In this document: in pieces, positions 34,955 through 42,599 of the stretch
How positions within the stretch are numbered: position 1 is the first letter of the stretch
Layout of the letters: each line of letters begins with the position of its first letter
Assembly (NCBI RefSeq): GCF_000429905.1
Contig: NZ_AUCT01000020.1
Coordinates: 62,001-126,000, forward strand
Source of the DNA: Desulfatibacillum aliphaticivorans DSM 15576
Lineage (GTDB): Bacteria > Desulfobacterota > Desulfobacteria > Desulfobacterales > Desulfatibacillaceae
Direction of reading: 5' to 3'
Length of the DNA: 64,000 bases
Notes under the pieces: model-generated
The model's database searches: none
Told to the model about the DNA's origin: nothing
What the model saw: only the letters and a program-made list of their open reading frames with translations
Made by a program: the position numbers and the translations under genes

Positions 34955-36213
34955 TAGTACAATTTTTCCCATTCCTCCCAAAAATTGGGGAATGACTTAT
35001 CCACGCAGGACGGATTTTTGATGATCACGCCCGGAGTTAATAGCCCGGCGACGGCAAAGCTCATGGCAATGCGGTGGTCGTCGTAAGTGTCAATAACCGC
35101 GCCCTGCGGCTTGCCGCCGATGATGGTCATGCTGTCGTCCGTGCACGAGGCCTGGACGCCCATTTTTTTAAGCTCCGTGATTACGGCGGTGATCCTATCG
35201 CTTTCCTTGGCTTTTAGATGCCCCACGTTTTCAATCCGGGTTTCCCCTTTGGCGAAGGCGGCGACCACGGCCAGGGTAGGGGCCACGTCCGGCATATTGC
35301 CCATGTCCACGGTGATTCCCTTGAGGTCGCGGCCGGCGACTGCCAGCCCCTCATTGGTTTCGTCCAGGCGGCATCCCATGGATTTCAGGATGTAGGCGAA
35401 ACGGCTGTCCCCCTGGCACGAGGCCGAATGGGTTCCGGCCACTCTGATCGTGGCGCCGGTAATAGCCGCCGCTCCCCAGAAATAGCTGGCGCCCGAGGCG
35501 TCGGCTTCCACCATATATTCCCCCGCCTGATATTGGGATTGGCCGGGAACGGAAAACCAGGTATGGCCGTCTCGCTTAATTTCCACGCCCATGGCTTTCA
35601 TGACCGATACGGTCATGTCAATATAGGGTTTGGAAACCGGGCCTTCCGTGACGGTGATTTCCATGCCGTCTTGGGTGTAGGGCGCAATAAGCAGCAGGGC
35701 CGAAAGATATTGGCTGGACACGCCGCAATTGATGGAAACCTTTCCCCCCTTGACGGCTGTGCCCTGGATTTTGATGGGAGGGCAGCCGTTCGTGGTCTCC
35801 ACCGGAACGCCAAGCTGCTCCAGAGCCTGGGCCAGGTCCAGGATGGGCCGCTGCTGCATGCGTTCCGTCCCGGTCAGGGTGTAGGTTCCCACGCCCATGG
35901 CCGCCACGGCGCACATGAGGCGCAGGGTAGTGCCGGAATTGCCAAGATGGATGGGATCTTCATACCTGTCCAGGCTGCCGCCGGAACCGTTCACCCAAAA
36001 ACCGCCTCCCTCGCGGCGTACGCTCACGCCCATTTTGTTCAGGGCGTTCATGGTCAGGAGTGTGTCTTCGCTTACCAGGCCGTTTTTCACCTGGGAAAGG
36101 CCGTCCGCAAGGGCCGCGCATATCAGCATGCGATGGGTGTAGCTTTTGGACCCCGGAACCATGGCTGTCAGTTCGGTTTTGCCCATGGGCCGGATTGTTA
36201 TTTGAGACTCCAT
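34954..36213 (-). CDS. aroA: 3-phosphoshikimate 1-carboxyvinyltransferase (EPSP synthase)
   Basis: AroA joins PEP to shikimate-3-phosphate. The 419 residues include GSKSYTHRMLICAALADG, LGNSGTTLRLMCAVAA, DASGASYFWGAAAI, the LKAKESDRI loop and DDHRIAMSFAVAGL. The length is typical. The stop codon directly adjoins the RAYT palindrome, so the insertion fell just beyond the gene without damaging it. It starts 1 bp after the aroE end. Confidence 0.96.
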   Translation of the reverse strand: MESQITIRPMGKTELTAMVPGSKSYTHRMLICAALADGLSQVKNGLVSEDTLLTMNALNKMGVSVRREGGGFWVNGSGGSLDRYEDPIHLGNSGTTLRLMCAVAAMGVGTYTLTGTERMQQRPILDLAQALEQLGVPVETTNGCPPIKIQGTAVKGGKVSINCGVSSQYLSALLLIAPYTQDGMEITVTEGPVSKPYIDMTVSVMKAMGVEIKRDGHTWFSVPGQSQYQAGEYMVEADASGASYFWGAAAITGATIRVAGTHSASCQGDSRFAYILKSMGCRLDETNEGLAVAGRDLKGITVDMGNMPDVAPTLAVVAAFAKGETRIENVGHLKAKESDRITAVITELKKMGVQASCTDDSMTIIGGKPQGAVIDTYDDHRIAMSFAVAGLLTPGVIIKNPSCVDKSFPNFWEEWEKLY

Positions 36214-36214
36214 A

Positions 36215-37039
36215 TTACCTCTGGCCTAAGATTGTTTCCACGGTTTCACGCATTTGAGCGACGGGCGCTTCCTTGCCGGTCCACCATTCGAATTGCGAGG
36301 CCCCCTGATACACGAACATGGCGATTCCGTCCACTATTGTGCATCCGGCGTTCCTTGCGTCGGACAAAAAACGGGTCAGCAAAGGCCGGTACACAATATC
36401 CATGGCTACCATGTCTTTATTAAAAAAGGATGCGGGCGCCGGGCTGTCTTGCACATTGGGGACCATTCCCACCGAAGTGGCGTTGACCGCAATGCGGCAA
36501 TTCAGCTTGCCCAAATCCTCCATAGGCTGGAAATCAACGCCAAGCTCTTCAGCCAGCCTGGCCCCTTTTTCCATGGTGCGATTGACAATGGTCACCCTGG
36601 CGCCTTCCTGCTTTAAGCCGTAGATGACGGCGCGCGCCGCGCCTCCTGCGCCGATGACCACCACGTCTTTATCCTTAACCGGCGTTTTTTCCTGGATCGC
36701 CTTGACCGCGCCCAGGCAGTCGGAGTTCTTTCCGATCAAACGTCCCTGGTCATTGATGATGGTGTTGACCGCGCCCATGGCCCGGGCCGTTTCGTCCACC
36801 TCGTCCAGGTGCTCCATGACCGAAACCTTGTGAGGAATGGTCACGCTGGCGCCGCCTATGTCAAAGGCGCGGATAGCCCGGACCGCCCCTTGGACGTCTG
36901 TGACGCGAAAAGCCATGTACGCCGCATTTTCGCCGATGTGCGTAAAGGCCCGGTTGTGCATGGCCGGGCTCAGGCTGTGGGCCACGGGATCGCCGAACAC
37001 GGCGTACAACCGGGTCAGGGAATTGATTTCCACGGTCAT
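36215..37039 (-). CDS. aroE: Shikimate dehydrogenase AroE
   Basis: AroE reduces 3-dehydroshikimate with NADPH. I use the ATG at 37039 (MTVEINSLTRLYAVFGDPVA), which overlaps the pheA stop (ATGA). The substrate motif DPVAHSLSPAMHNRAF, VTIPHKVSVMEHLDEVD (catalytic Lys), NSDCLGAVKAI and the GAGGAARAVIYGL nucleotide-binding loop are present. The length is typical at 274 residues. Confidence 0.95.
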   Translation of the reverse strand: MTVEINSLTRLYAVFGDPVAHSLSPAMHNRAFTHIGENAAYMAFRVTDVQGAVRAIRAFDIGGASVTIPHKVSVMEHLDEVDETARAMGAVNTIINDQGRLIGKNSDCLGAVKAIQEKTPVKDKDVVVIGAGGAARAVIYGLKQEGARVTIVNRTMEKGARLAEELGVDFQPMEDLGKLNCRIAVNATSVGMVPNVQDSPAPASFFNKDMVAMDIVYRPLLTRFLSDARNAGCTIVDGIAMFVYQGASQFEWWTGKEAPVAQMRETVETILGQR

Positions 37040-38133
37040 GGCCTGTCTCCCACCGGGTAGGAGCCCATCCATTTTACAAAGGAGCACAGGGAACGCATTT
37101 TATCCACCACTTTTTTGACAGGCTCGTCTTTCATATGCCCTTCCAGATCCACGAAAAAGAGGTAATGCCAGCTTGCGCTCTTGGACGGCCGCGATTCCAG
37201 CTTGACCATGTTCAGCCCTTCTTCCGAAATGGGCTGCAACACGCTGTGCAAAGCGCCCGGGATATGGGGAATGGCGAAGAGCAGGGAGGTTTTATCCCGC
37301 CCTGTGGGCTGGACCTTGTCCCTGCCGATGACCAAAAACCGGGTGATGTTGGTCGTGGAATCCTGGATGTTGTCCGCCAGGGTGTTCAGCTCGTACGTGA
37401 TGGCCGCCTCCGAGCTGGCGATGGCCGCGCCGCCCGGGGTGTTGACCGCCATGCGCGCCGCCTCGGACGTGCTGGAGCACTGATTCTGCAGGATTCCCGG
37501 CAGGTTTTTGCCCAGCCACTTGCGGCATTGGGCGATGGCCTGGGGATGGGAGAAAACCACCATGATCTGGTCCAGGGAGTCCTCCGCGGACAGCAGGTCG
37601 TGGCGGATGGGCAGATAAATTTCTCCGCAAATCCTCACGTCGCTTTCCTGAAACAGGTCCAAGGTCAGGTTTACGGCGCCTTCCATGGAGTTTTCCACCG
37701 GGACCACGCCGAAAGGCCTCCGCCTTTTGTCCACTTCCTCGAACACGTCCGAGATGGTTGCCAGGGGCGTAAAATTGGTGGACCGGCCGAAATGCTTCAT
37801 GGCCGCCATGTGGGTGAAGGTCGCCTTGGGGCCCAGGTAGCCCACTTCCAGGGGCTGCTGGATCCTGCGGGACGCGGCGATGATTTCCGTATACAAAAGC
37901 AGCAGGGTTTCGTCCGGCATGGGGCCTTCGTTCAACTCCTGCAGCTTGTTCAGCACCGCCCGTTCCCGGGAGAAATCCACCACCGGCAGGCCCTTGCCCT
38001 GTTTGATCGCGCCGATTTTCTGGGCGATGTCCAGGCGTTCGTTGACCAAAGCCAGGATCTTTTGATCCGTTTCGTTGATAGCCTGCCTTAAGGGTTCCAA
38101 TTCGGGGAGGCCGTTTTTATTGGATGGTTTCAT
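37036..38133 (-). CDS. pheA: Bifunctional chorismate mutase / prephenate dehydratase PheA
   Basis: Converts chorismate through prephenate to phenylpyruvate. Domains in order: an AroQ-type chorismate mutase (about residues 8-90, LRQAINETDQKILALVNERLDIAQKIG), a prephenate dehydratase (about 95-275, VGYLGPKATFTHMAAMKHFG, NSMEGAVNLTLDLF, the NITRFLVIG end) and an ACT regulatory domain (about 285-360, SLLFAIPHIPGALHSVLQPI, ESRPSKSASWHYLFFVD). The ACT domain predicts Phe feedback inhibition. Its ATG overlaps the DHQ synthase II stop. Confidence 0.95.
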   Translation of the reverse strand: MKPSNKNGLPELEPLRQAINETDQKILALVNERLDIAQKIGAIKQGKGLPVVDFSRERAVLNKLQELNEGPMPDETLLLLYTEIIAASRRIQQPLEVGYLGPKATFTHMAAMKHFGRSTNFTPLATISDVFEEVDKRRRPFGVVPVENSMEGAVNLTLDLFQESDVRICGEIYLPIRHDLLSAEDSLDQIMVVFSHPQAIAQCRKWLGKNLPGILQNQCSSTSEAARMAVNTPGGAAIASSEAAITYELNTLADNIQDSTTNITRFLVIGRDKVQPTGRDKTSLLFAIPHIPGALHSVLQPISEEGLNMVKLESRPSKSASWHYLFFVDLEGHMKDEPVKKVVDKMRSLCSFVKWMGSYPVGDRP

Positions 38134-39122
38134 TTTTCCGTTATGGTCTCCTTGATTTTATGGCCGAAGTGACGCCCGCCTTCTTCGAGGCTGGCCAGCA
38201 CTTTATCGCCCGGCTTGAGAGCCACCACGGAAAGGGGCTTGCCGTCGGTCGCCACAAGGCGGATGGTTTCGGCGTTTTGGCAAATGGTGGTAATCTTTTT
38301 ATCGCCTGCCTTGGCGGTAATCAACAGCAAAGGCCGTTTTTCGATTTTCAGCCTGCCCACAACGCCGATGGAGCACTTGCCCTTGTAATCCGTAATAAGC
38401 ACTTCATCCCCTGCGCTGAGTTCGGAAAGATACCGGGTTTTATTGCCCGGAACCTTGGTGTAGGCATGGACCGCGCCTGCGTTCACTCTGAAAGGACGAG
38501 CCGCCACATAGGGATTCTCAATGCTTTCGGAGTGAATCAGGAACATAGCCGCCGAGGAATTGCCCACCAGCATGCCTTCTCCGGGCTTCATGTCCGTGCA
38601 GGTGTCCACGCACACCCGGTCGCCCATGCCAACGGCCTTGACTTCCGTGATTTCCACCGGAACCACCGGGGCGGTGGTCCCTTCGCCTTTTAAAAAGGCC
38701 AGGGTGCGTTTAAGCTCGGCCGTGTCCGGCGTGTCGATCAACACGCCCCAGACTCCGTGCTCCAGGATGCCGGCGGCGGTCTTGGCTTCGTCCAGGCTTT
38801 TGGCCGGGTGCACCACCCTGGCGCCTTTGGCGATGAGGTTTTCCAGGGGGATGATGCTCCAGTCCGGCGTGTCCACAATGACCGGCCCCATGGCCTGAGC
38901 CTGGATAATCTGGTCTTCGTCGTCCATGCTGGTAATGGTGATGGTGCTCAAGTCCTTGCCGGGAATCATGTCTCCATCCGGAGCGATGGTGGTTATCCGG
39001 CCCAGTTCCTTGACTTTTTCAGCGTACCCCTCGGGAACCATGAGCGCGTCCGCGCCGCCCTCCAGGGCGGTGGTGACAAGGTCTTTGTTCCAGGGATCCA
39101 CTTTTACCCAAATGGTTTTCAT
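38130..39122 (-). CDS. 3-dehydroquinate synthase II (archaeal-type AroB')
   Basis: This enzyme cyclises and oxidatively deaminates 2-amino-3,7-dideoxy-D-threo-hept-6-ulosonate to 3-dehydroquinate (MJ1249-type), replacing DAHP-derived AroB chemistry. The 330 residues begin MKTIWVKVDPWNKDLVTTAL and include GARVVHPAKSLDEAKTAAGI, PVEITEVKAVGMGDRVCVDT, EGMLVGNSSAAMFLIHSES and RPFRVNAGAVHAY, all characteristic of the family. It lies 14 bp after ADTH synthase, its partner. First described in methanogens, it is also known in some Deltaproteobacteria. Confidence 0.93.
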   Translation of the reverse strand: MKTIWVKVDPWNKDLVTTALEGGADALMVPEGYAEKVKELGRITTIAPDGDMIPGKDLSTITITSMDDEDQIIQAQAMGPVIVDTPDWSIIPLENLIAKGARVVHPAKSLDEAKTAAGILEHGVWGVLIDTPDTAELKRTLAFLKGEGTTAPVVPVEITEVKAVGMGDRVCVDTCTDMKPGEGMLVGNSSAAMFLIHSESIENPYVAARPFRVNAGAVHAYTKVPGNKTRYLSELSAGDEVLITDYKGKCSIGVVGRLKIEKRPLLLITAKAGDKKITTICQNAETIRLVATDGKPLSVVALKPGDKVLASLEEGGRHFGHKIKETITEK

Positions 39123-39136
39123 GAGACGCCTTTCGA

Positions 39137-39931
39137 TTAGAGGAGTTCCAGGGCTTGCTCGACGGTTGCATCATCATGCACAATGGATGAAATGGCGCGA
39201 ACGATTTTTACCGGAGCGGCATGCTGGAACACGTTCCGGCCGATGGAAACGCCTGCGCCGCCGGCTTCCACGGAGCCTTTGACCATTTCCAGGATGTCGC
39301 GATCCGAATCCATTTTGGCGCCGCCTGCAATAACCACGGGAACGGCGCAGCCGGAGGTGACCTCGTAGAAGGAGTCAGGCGTACCGGTGTAAGGCACCTT
39401 GACGATGTCAGCGCCCATCTCGTGGCCCAGGCGGGCGGCGTGCTTGACGTATTTGACATCGTATTCATCCACGATTTTTTCGCCGCGAGGGTAGATCATG
39501 GCAAGCAGAGGCATGCCCCATGTGCGCGCTTGGTAGCTGATTTCGCCGAAATCCCTGAGCATGTCCTTTTCCAGGCCATCGCCCAGATTCACATGGATGG
39601 AAACGGCGTCCGCGCCCAGTTTGATGGCTTCTTCCATGGTGCAGATAAGGGTTTTTGCGTTGGGGAAAGGGGAAAGGGAGGTGGATGCTGAAAGGTGGAT
39701 GATGAGCCCGATGTCCGGTCCGTCGCCCCGGTGGCCTTCCATGACCAGTCCTTTATGAACCACCACCGCGTTTGCGCCGCCCGCGGCCACGGAATTAATG
39801 GCGGTTTTCATGTCTTGCAGCCCGTCAATGGGGCCGACCGAAATGCCGTGATCCATGGGAACCAACACGGTGCGGCGGGTTTTTCGGTTGAGAATGCGTT
39901 CCATCCTGATTTGTTTTCCAACGAAGGTCAT
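39137..39931 (-). CDS. 2-amino-3,7-dideoxy-D-threo-hept-6-ulosonate synthase (ADTH synthase, AroA')
   Basis: A DhnA-type class I aldolase (MJ0400-like) that condenses aspartate semialdehyde with a 6-deoxy-5-ketofructose phosphate, the first step of the non-DAHP route. I use the ATG at 39931 (MTFVGKQIRMERILNRKTRR, SD AGGAG); 24 upstream codons fall in the leader hairpins and are not protein-like. The motifs VPMDHGISVGPI, LLAMIYPRG, DIVKVPYTG (Schiff-base Lys) and GGAGVSIGRNVFQH are present. It is the first structural gene of the attenuator-controlled operon. Confidence 0.92.
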   Translation of the reverse strand: MTFVGKQIRMERILNRKTRRTVLVPMDHGISVGPIDGLQDMKTAINSVAAGGANAVVVHKGLVMEGHRGDGPDIGLIIHLSASTSLSPFPNAKTLICTMEEAIKLGADAVSIHVNLGDGLEKDMLRDFGEISYQARTWGMPLLAMIYPRGEKIVDEYDVKYVKHAARLGHEMGADIVKVPYTGTPDSFYEVTSGCAVPVVIAGGAKMDSDRDILEMVKGSVEAGGAGVSIGRNVFQHAAPVKIVRAISSIVHDDATVEQALELL

Positions 39932-39974
39932 TTTTCCTGCTCCTTTGATTTTGTTGCCTTCCCCGGAAAAAGGG

Positions 39975-40010
39975 AAGGGCCGTGAAGCCTTTTTTCGCTC
40001 CACAGCCCTT
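39975..40010 (-). promoter_or_regulatory. Second leader hairpin before ADTH synthase
   Basis: On the minus strand, AAGGGCTGTG and CACGGCCCTT arms (one G-U pair) are followed by CCCTTTTT. The 3' arm overlaps a competing hairpin CCTTCCC/GGGAAGG (39957-39978). It could be a second terminator or a processing or pausing structure between the attenuator and the first gene. Confidence 0.5.
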
Positions 40011-40020
40011 TCCGAAAACC

Positions 40021-40058
40021 AAAAAAGCCGTGGAGACTTTTCGGTCCGCCACGGCTTT
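40021..40058 (-). terminator. Attenuator terminator of the aromatic operon
   Basis: On the minus strand, AAAGCCGTGG and CCACGGCTTT form a 10-bp stem, extended after a bulged C by GGAC/GTCT, with loop CGAAAA and a run of six T. It begins 22 bases after the leader-peptide stop. A 9-base stretch of it (GGCGGACCG, 40042-40050) can instead pair with CGGTCTGCC of the upstream hairpin (40100-40108, one G-U), which would prevent terminator formation. Confidence 0.8.
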
Positions 40059-40080
40059 GTTGTGTTTGATGGGTTTCAGC

Positions 40081-40188
40081 TCACCCTCGCGCACCTCCGG
40101 GCAGACCGGTGCTAAAAAAGTAATAAAAATAATAATAGCACTTGTTAAAAAGTCTGCCGAAATTGGTAATCACGTAAAAGGGCTCCAT
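40081..40188 (-). CDS. Phe/Tyr-rich leader peptide of the aromatic operon (35 aa)
   Basis: A 36-codon frame, ATG to TGA, between the operon promoter and the terminator. Residues 18-25 are YYYFYYFF, and 12 of 35 residues are Phe or Tyr (MEPFYVITNFGRLFNKC precedes the run; STGLPGGARG follows). There is no Trp. The codons for residues 26-34 form a hairpin (GCACCGG...CCGGAGGTGC, 40091-40112). A ribosome stalled on the aromatic codons would mask its left arm and free CGGTCTGCC for antitermination. A ribosome reaching the stop would let the terminator form. The SD is weak (TTGAGG, about 14 bases upstream). Confidence 0.8.
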   Translation of the reverse strand: MEPFYVITNFGRLFNKCYYYFYYFFSTGLPGGARG

Positions 40189-40217
40189 TAGCTGAAAATT
40201 AACCTCAAGTTGGCTCT

Positions 40218-40247
40218 GTGATACGGGATGCCAATAGAGTGTGTCAA
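40218..40247 (-). promoter_or_regulatory. Predicted promoter of the aromatic operon
   Basis: On the minus strand, TTGACA (40247-40242), 18 bases, then TATCAC (40223-40218). The predicted start, near 40211, lies about 23 bases before the leader-peptide ATG, giving a leader of about 280 bases before ADTH synthase. Confidence 0.6.
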
Positions 40248-40340
40248 GGGTTTTTTTTCTTGGAATGTAATTTTAAAATATTCGTCTTGCAAAAAGAGGG
40301 CGGGGAGGCCGGCTTATTAGTTGCTGAATTTATATTGGTT

Positions 40341-41042
40341 TTAGCATATTCCTCCCGGTCTGGGCGCGGGTTTGAAATTGTCGGACTCATCAAAGCACTC
40401 TCGGCATGTTCCGGGGTGGGAATCAATAAAACGGCGCACCATGTCCGGGTCGTCCTGAAAAACCGTCATCCAGATGCTCCAGTAACCGCTGGCCATTGCC
40501 GTGCGGGTTATTTGCTTCCTCATTTGTTCTGTATTGTTTGTGCACAAATCCTTTTTCGATTCCTCGGCCATGCCCCATGTTTCTCTTCGGTTCAACCATC
40601 TGCGGTCCGAGGCCTTGCTATTCAAGGGCGTCTTGTTTAAACCCGTTAATGAAATGGTGTCACGTGCTTTCCGTTCCAAGGCTTCAGGTAAACTATCTGC
40701 GGGGAAAACAAGCCCTTCATCCGTATACTTGAAAGCTGCGAATGTATTATCCTTGTCAGGCCATAAATAGCGGCCTTCAATAATTTCCTTGTTTCCTTTG
40801 GTGGAATTGCAGTTAGTACAGGCGAGGAGAAAGTTATCCCAGTCCAGTTCTTTGCTGGGATTCACTGATTTCGGCTGTACATGTTCCACCGCCAGAGAGG
40901 CGTCCAGATGCATCTCGCAATAGGAGCAATACTCGCCCAGACATTCTATAAGCAGACCTCTCGCTTTTGCATATTTGGTGAACCTGACTTCTTTTCCGTT
41001 TTTATCCTTTGGGCGCCCTCCTTTTTTCACCGGCCTCATCAT
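40341..41042 (-). CDS. ptuB: HNH endonuclease, PtuB-like (Septu defence)
   Basis: A 233-residue HNH nuclease. The motif is clear: CSYCEMHL (first Cys pair), VEHVQPKS (His), WDNFLLACTNCNSTKGNK (second Cys pair and Asn/Lys). The N-terminal KKGGRPKDKNGKEVRFTKYAKARGLLIE also fits the retron/Septu-associated HNH family. Its start overlaps the upstream ATPase stop by 4 bp. In known Septu systems PtuA (ATPase) and PtuB (HNH nuclease) form a complex that cleaves nucleic acid on phage infection. No reverse transcriptase is nearby, so a retron is unlikely. Confidence 0.8.
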   Translation of the reverse strand: MMRPVKKGGRPKDKNGKEVRFTKYAKARGLLIECLGEYCSYCEMHLDASLAVEHVQPKSVNPSKELDWDNFLLACTNCNSTKGNKEIIEGRYLWPDKDNTFAAFKYTDEGLVFPADSLPEALERKARDTISLTGLNKTPLNSKASDRRWLNRRETWGMAEESKKDLCTNNTEQMRKQITRTAMASGYWSIWMTVFQDDPDMVRRFIDSHPGTCRECFDESDNFKPAPRPGGIC

Positions 41043-42376
41043 TGGCCTCCATCTTCAATCGATGCATCGGCCATGCCGGCGGCGGTCCTTTTCATTTCCA
41101 GGAAGGCATGATAGGCGACATTTTCACTGAATGGAGCAGACAGGATATCCAATTTTTCTTTCAGCCGCGCCTTTGTTTTTTTATCAACATCTTTTCCCTG
41201 TTCCAGCACTTTGTAATACTCCAATGCAGCGTTATACATGTCCTGGTAACGTTTGCTTCTTTGGGGCTTCTCTATTCCCATAATTTCTTCCACAATGTCT
41301 TCAATGGATCGGTTGGCAAAGGAGCAGCCCGGGCCGGGGGCGGCAATATCCGGAGGATAGCTTTCAATTTTCTCAGGAGAGGCCTCCTGATTAAGGTCAA
41401 TTACTTCGCCGGGGTTTAAGGATTGAATGATAAAGGGAGAATGGGTTGTGGCGATGAATTGGATATTGGGAAAGGCCTGTTTAAGATCCCCAACCACTCG
41501 CCGTTGCCACTTGGGATGCAGGTGCATGTCGATTTCATCAATCAGGACGATGCCGGATGTCTTTTGAGCCGCCTTTATTTCGTATTGAGGATTGAGGCGA
41601 GACGCCCTGTGGGCTATGTCAGCCGTCATGGCGATGATGTTTCGAAACCCATCTCCTAAATAGTTGACCGGGATCAATCCCGTTTTTTCCGACTCCAGCA
41701 TGATCTGATCTTCATCAATATCAAAAAAGAAGTCCGTGGAATCCGGGATGCAGGCTTTAACCGCCATTTCCACATTTGCAAGGGCTTGGCTGTCGCCATT
41801 TTTTCTTAGAGCGCTGATTGAAAGTTTTTTGAACCACTTTTCAAAGGCTTTTTGGTCGGATTTTGGGTCCAGGCAAAAACGGTAGGCATCCAGTTGGGAG
41901 TCCGGCCCCTCTATTTTGATGTTTCTATGGATATCCCATAATCGTCCTGGCCCATAATAAAGAAGCAAGGGAAGATCAGGCGAGTCTCCATTGGCGACCA
42001 TCTTTCTATGCCGGGCGCCGATTTCCACCAAATCCTTGGCCTTGCCCCCTCTGTCTCCGTAATCCCTTTGCCAAAGGATTTTGTCTCCATTCAACTTGCC
42101 CGAACAAACGATTGACGCATCGCCCTGCGGCTCACGAAAAACCTGCCCGCCCGTTCTATTGATTTTGTAACGGATGTCGTCTTTTACAATGCCGCCTCTC
42201 CCTGTTTTAATGCGGGATCCTTGAAGGTAAGTCCCTAACATGATGGAAACGGCGTCCAGGACAGTGGTTTTTCCTGCTCCGTTATCGCCAATGAGTACGT
42301 TGAAACTCGGGTGAAAACGGAATTTCGCATTTTCGTACTTTCTGAAATTATTGCAGGTGAGGTCGAAAATTTTCAT
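41039..42376 (-). CDS. ptuA: SMC/RecF-like AAA ATPase, PtuA-like (Septu defence)
   Basis: Start at 42376 (MKIFDLTCNNFRKYENAKFRF, SD GGGAG); upstream in-frame codons are not conserved-looking. Walker A is FNVLIGDNGAGKTTVLDAVS. The ABC-type second half has NYLGDGFRNIIAMTADIAHR, Walker B SGIVLIDEIDMHLHPKWQRR and the switch His ATTHSPFIIQSL. The about 130-residue C-terminal part (from ANRSIEDIVEEIMGIEKPQR) fits PtuA-type ATPases. It is coupled by overlap to the HNH gene. GC is visibly lower than in the neighbouring aro genes, suggesting horizontal gain. Confidence 0.82.
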   Translation of the reverse strand: MKIFDLTCNNFRKYENAKFRFHPSFNVLIGDNGAGKTTVLDAVSIMLGTYLQGSRIKTGRGGIVKDDIRYKINRTGGQVFREPQGDASIVCSGKLNGDKILWQRDYGDRGGKAKDLVEIGARHRKMVANGDSPDLPLLLYYGPGRLWDIHRNIKIEGPDSQLDAYRFCLDPKSDQKAFEKWFKKLSISALRKNGDSQALANVEMAVKACIPDSTDFFFDIDEDQIMLESEKTGLIPVNYLGDGFRNIIAMTADIAHRASRLNPQYEIKAAQKTSGIVLIDEIDMHLHPKWQRRVVGDLKQAFPNIQFIATTHSPFIIQSLNPGEVIDLNQEASPEKIESYPPDIAAPGPGCSFANRSIEDIVEEIMGIEKPQRSKRYQDMYNAALEYYKVLEQGKDVDKKTKARLKEKLDILSAPFSENVAYHAFLEMKRTAAGMADASIEDGGQ

Positions 42377-42555
42377 ACCGCCGCTCCCTTTCGACAGGAT
42401 TATCCATAGGTTTTGACCCATTATAAACGCAATGGCTTTAAAATACAATAGATATCCATCGATGGGGCGGGAGCAAACAAGCTGTCCTGGGGTGTAGCAG
42501 GTAAACAGTCCTGTGCAATCCGGCCGACAGGTAGGTGATCAGATGCGCCGAGCAA

Positions 42556-42599
42556 AAGGCAAAGCACAGCCTCGCGTTTACAAGGCTGTGCTTTGCCTT
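42556..42599 (-). terminator. Strong terminator overlapping the DUF89 stop codon
   Basis: A perfect 16-bp inverted repeat (arms AAGGCAAAGCACAGCC and complement, loop about 12 bases) followed by TTTT on the minus strand. One arm encodes the last residues (RQSTA) of the DUF89 protein, whose TAA lies in the loop. Confidence 0.88.

Noticed and set aside
40341..42376. A retron (Ec78-type) system
   Set aside because: The ATPase and HNH genes fit, but no reverse transcriptase or msr/msd-like RNA lies nearby, so a Septu-like system is the simpler call.
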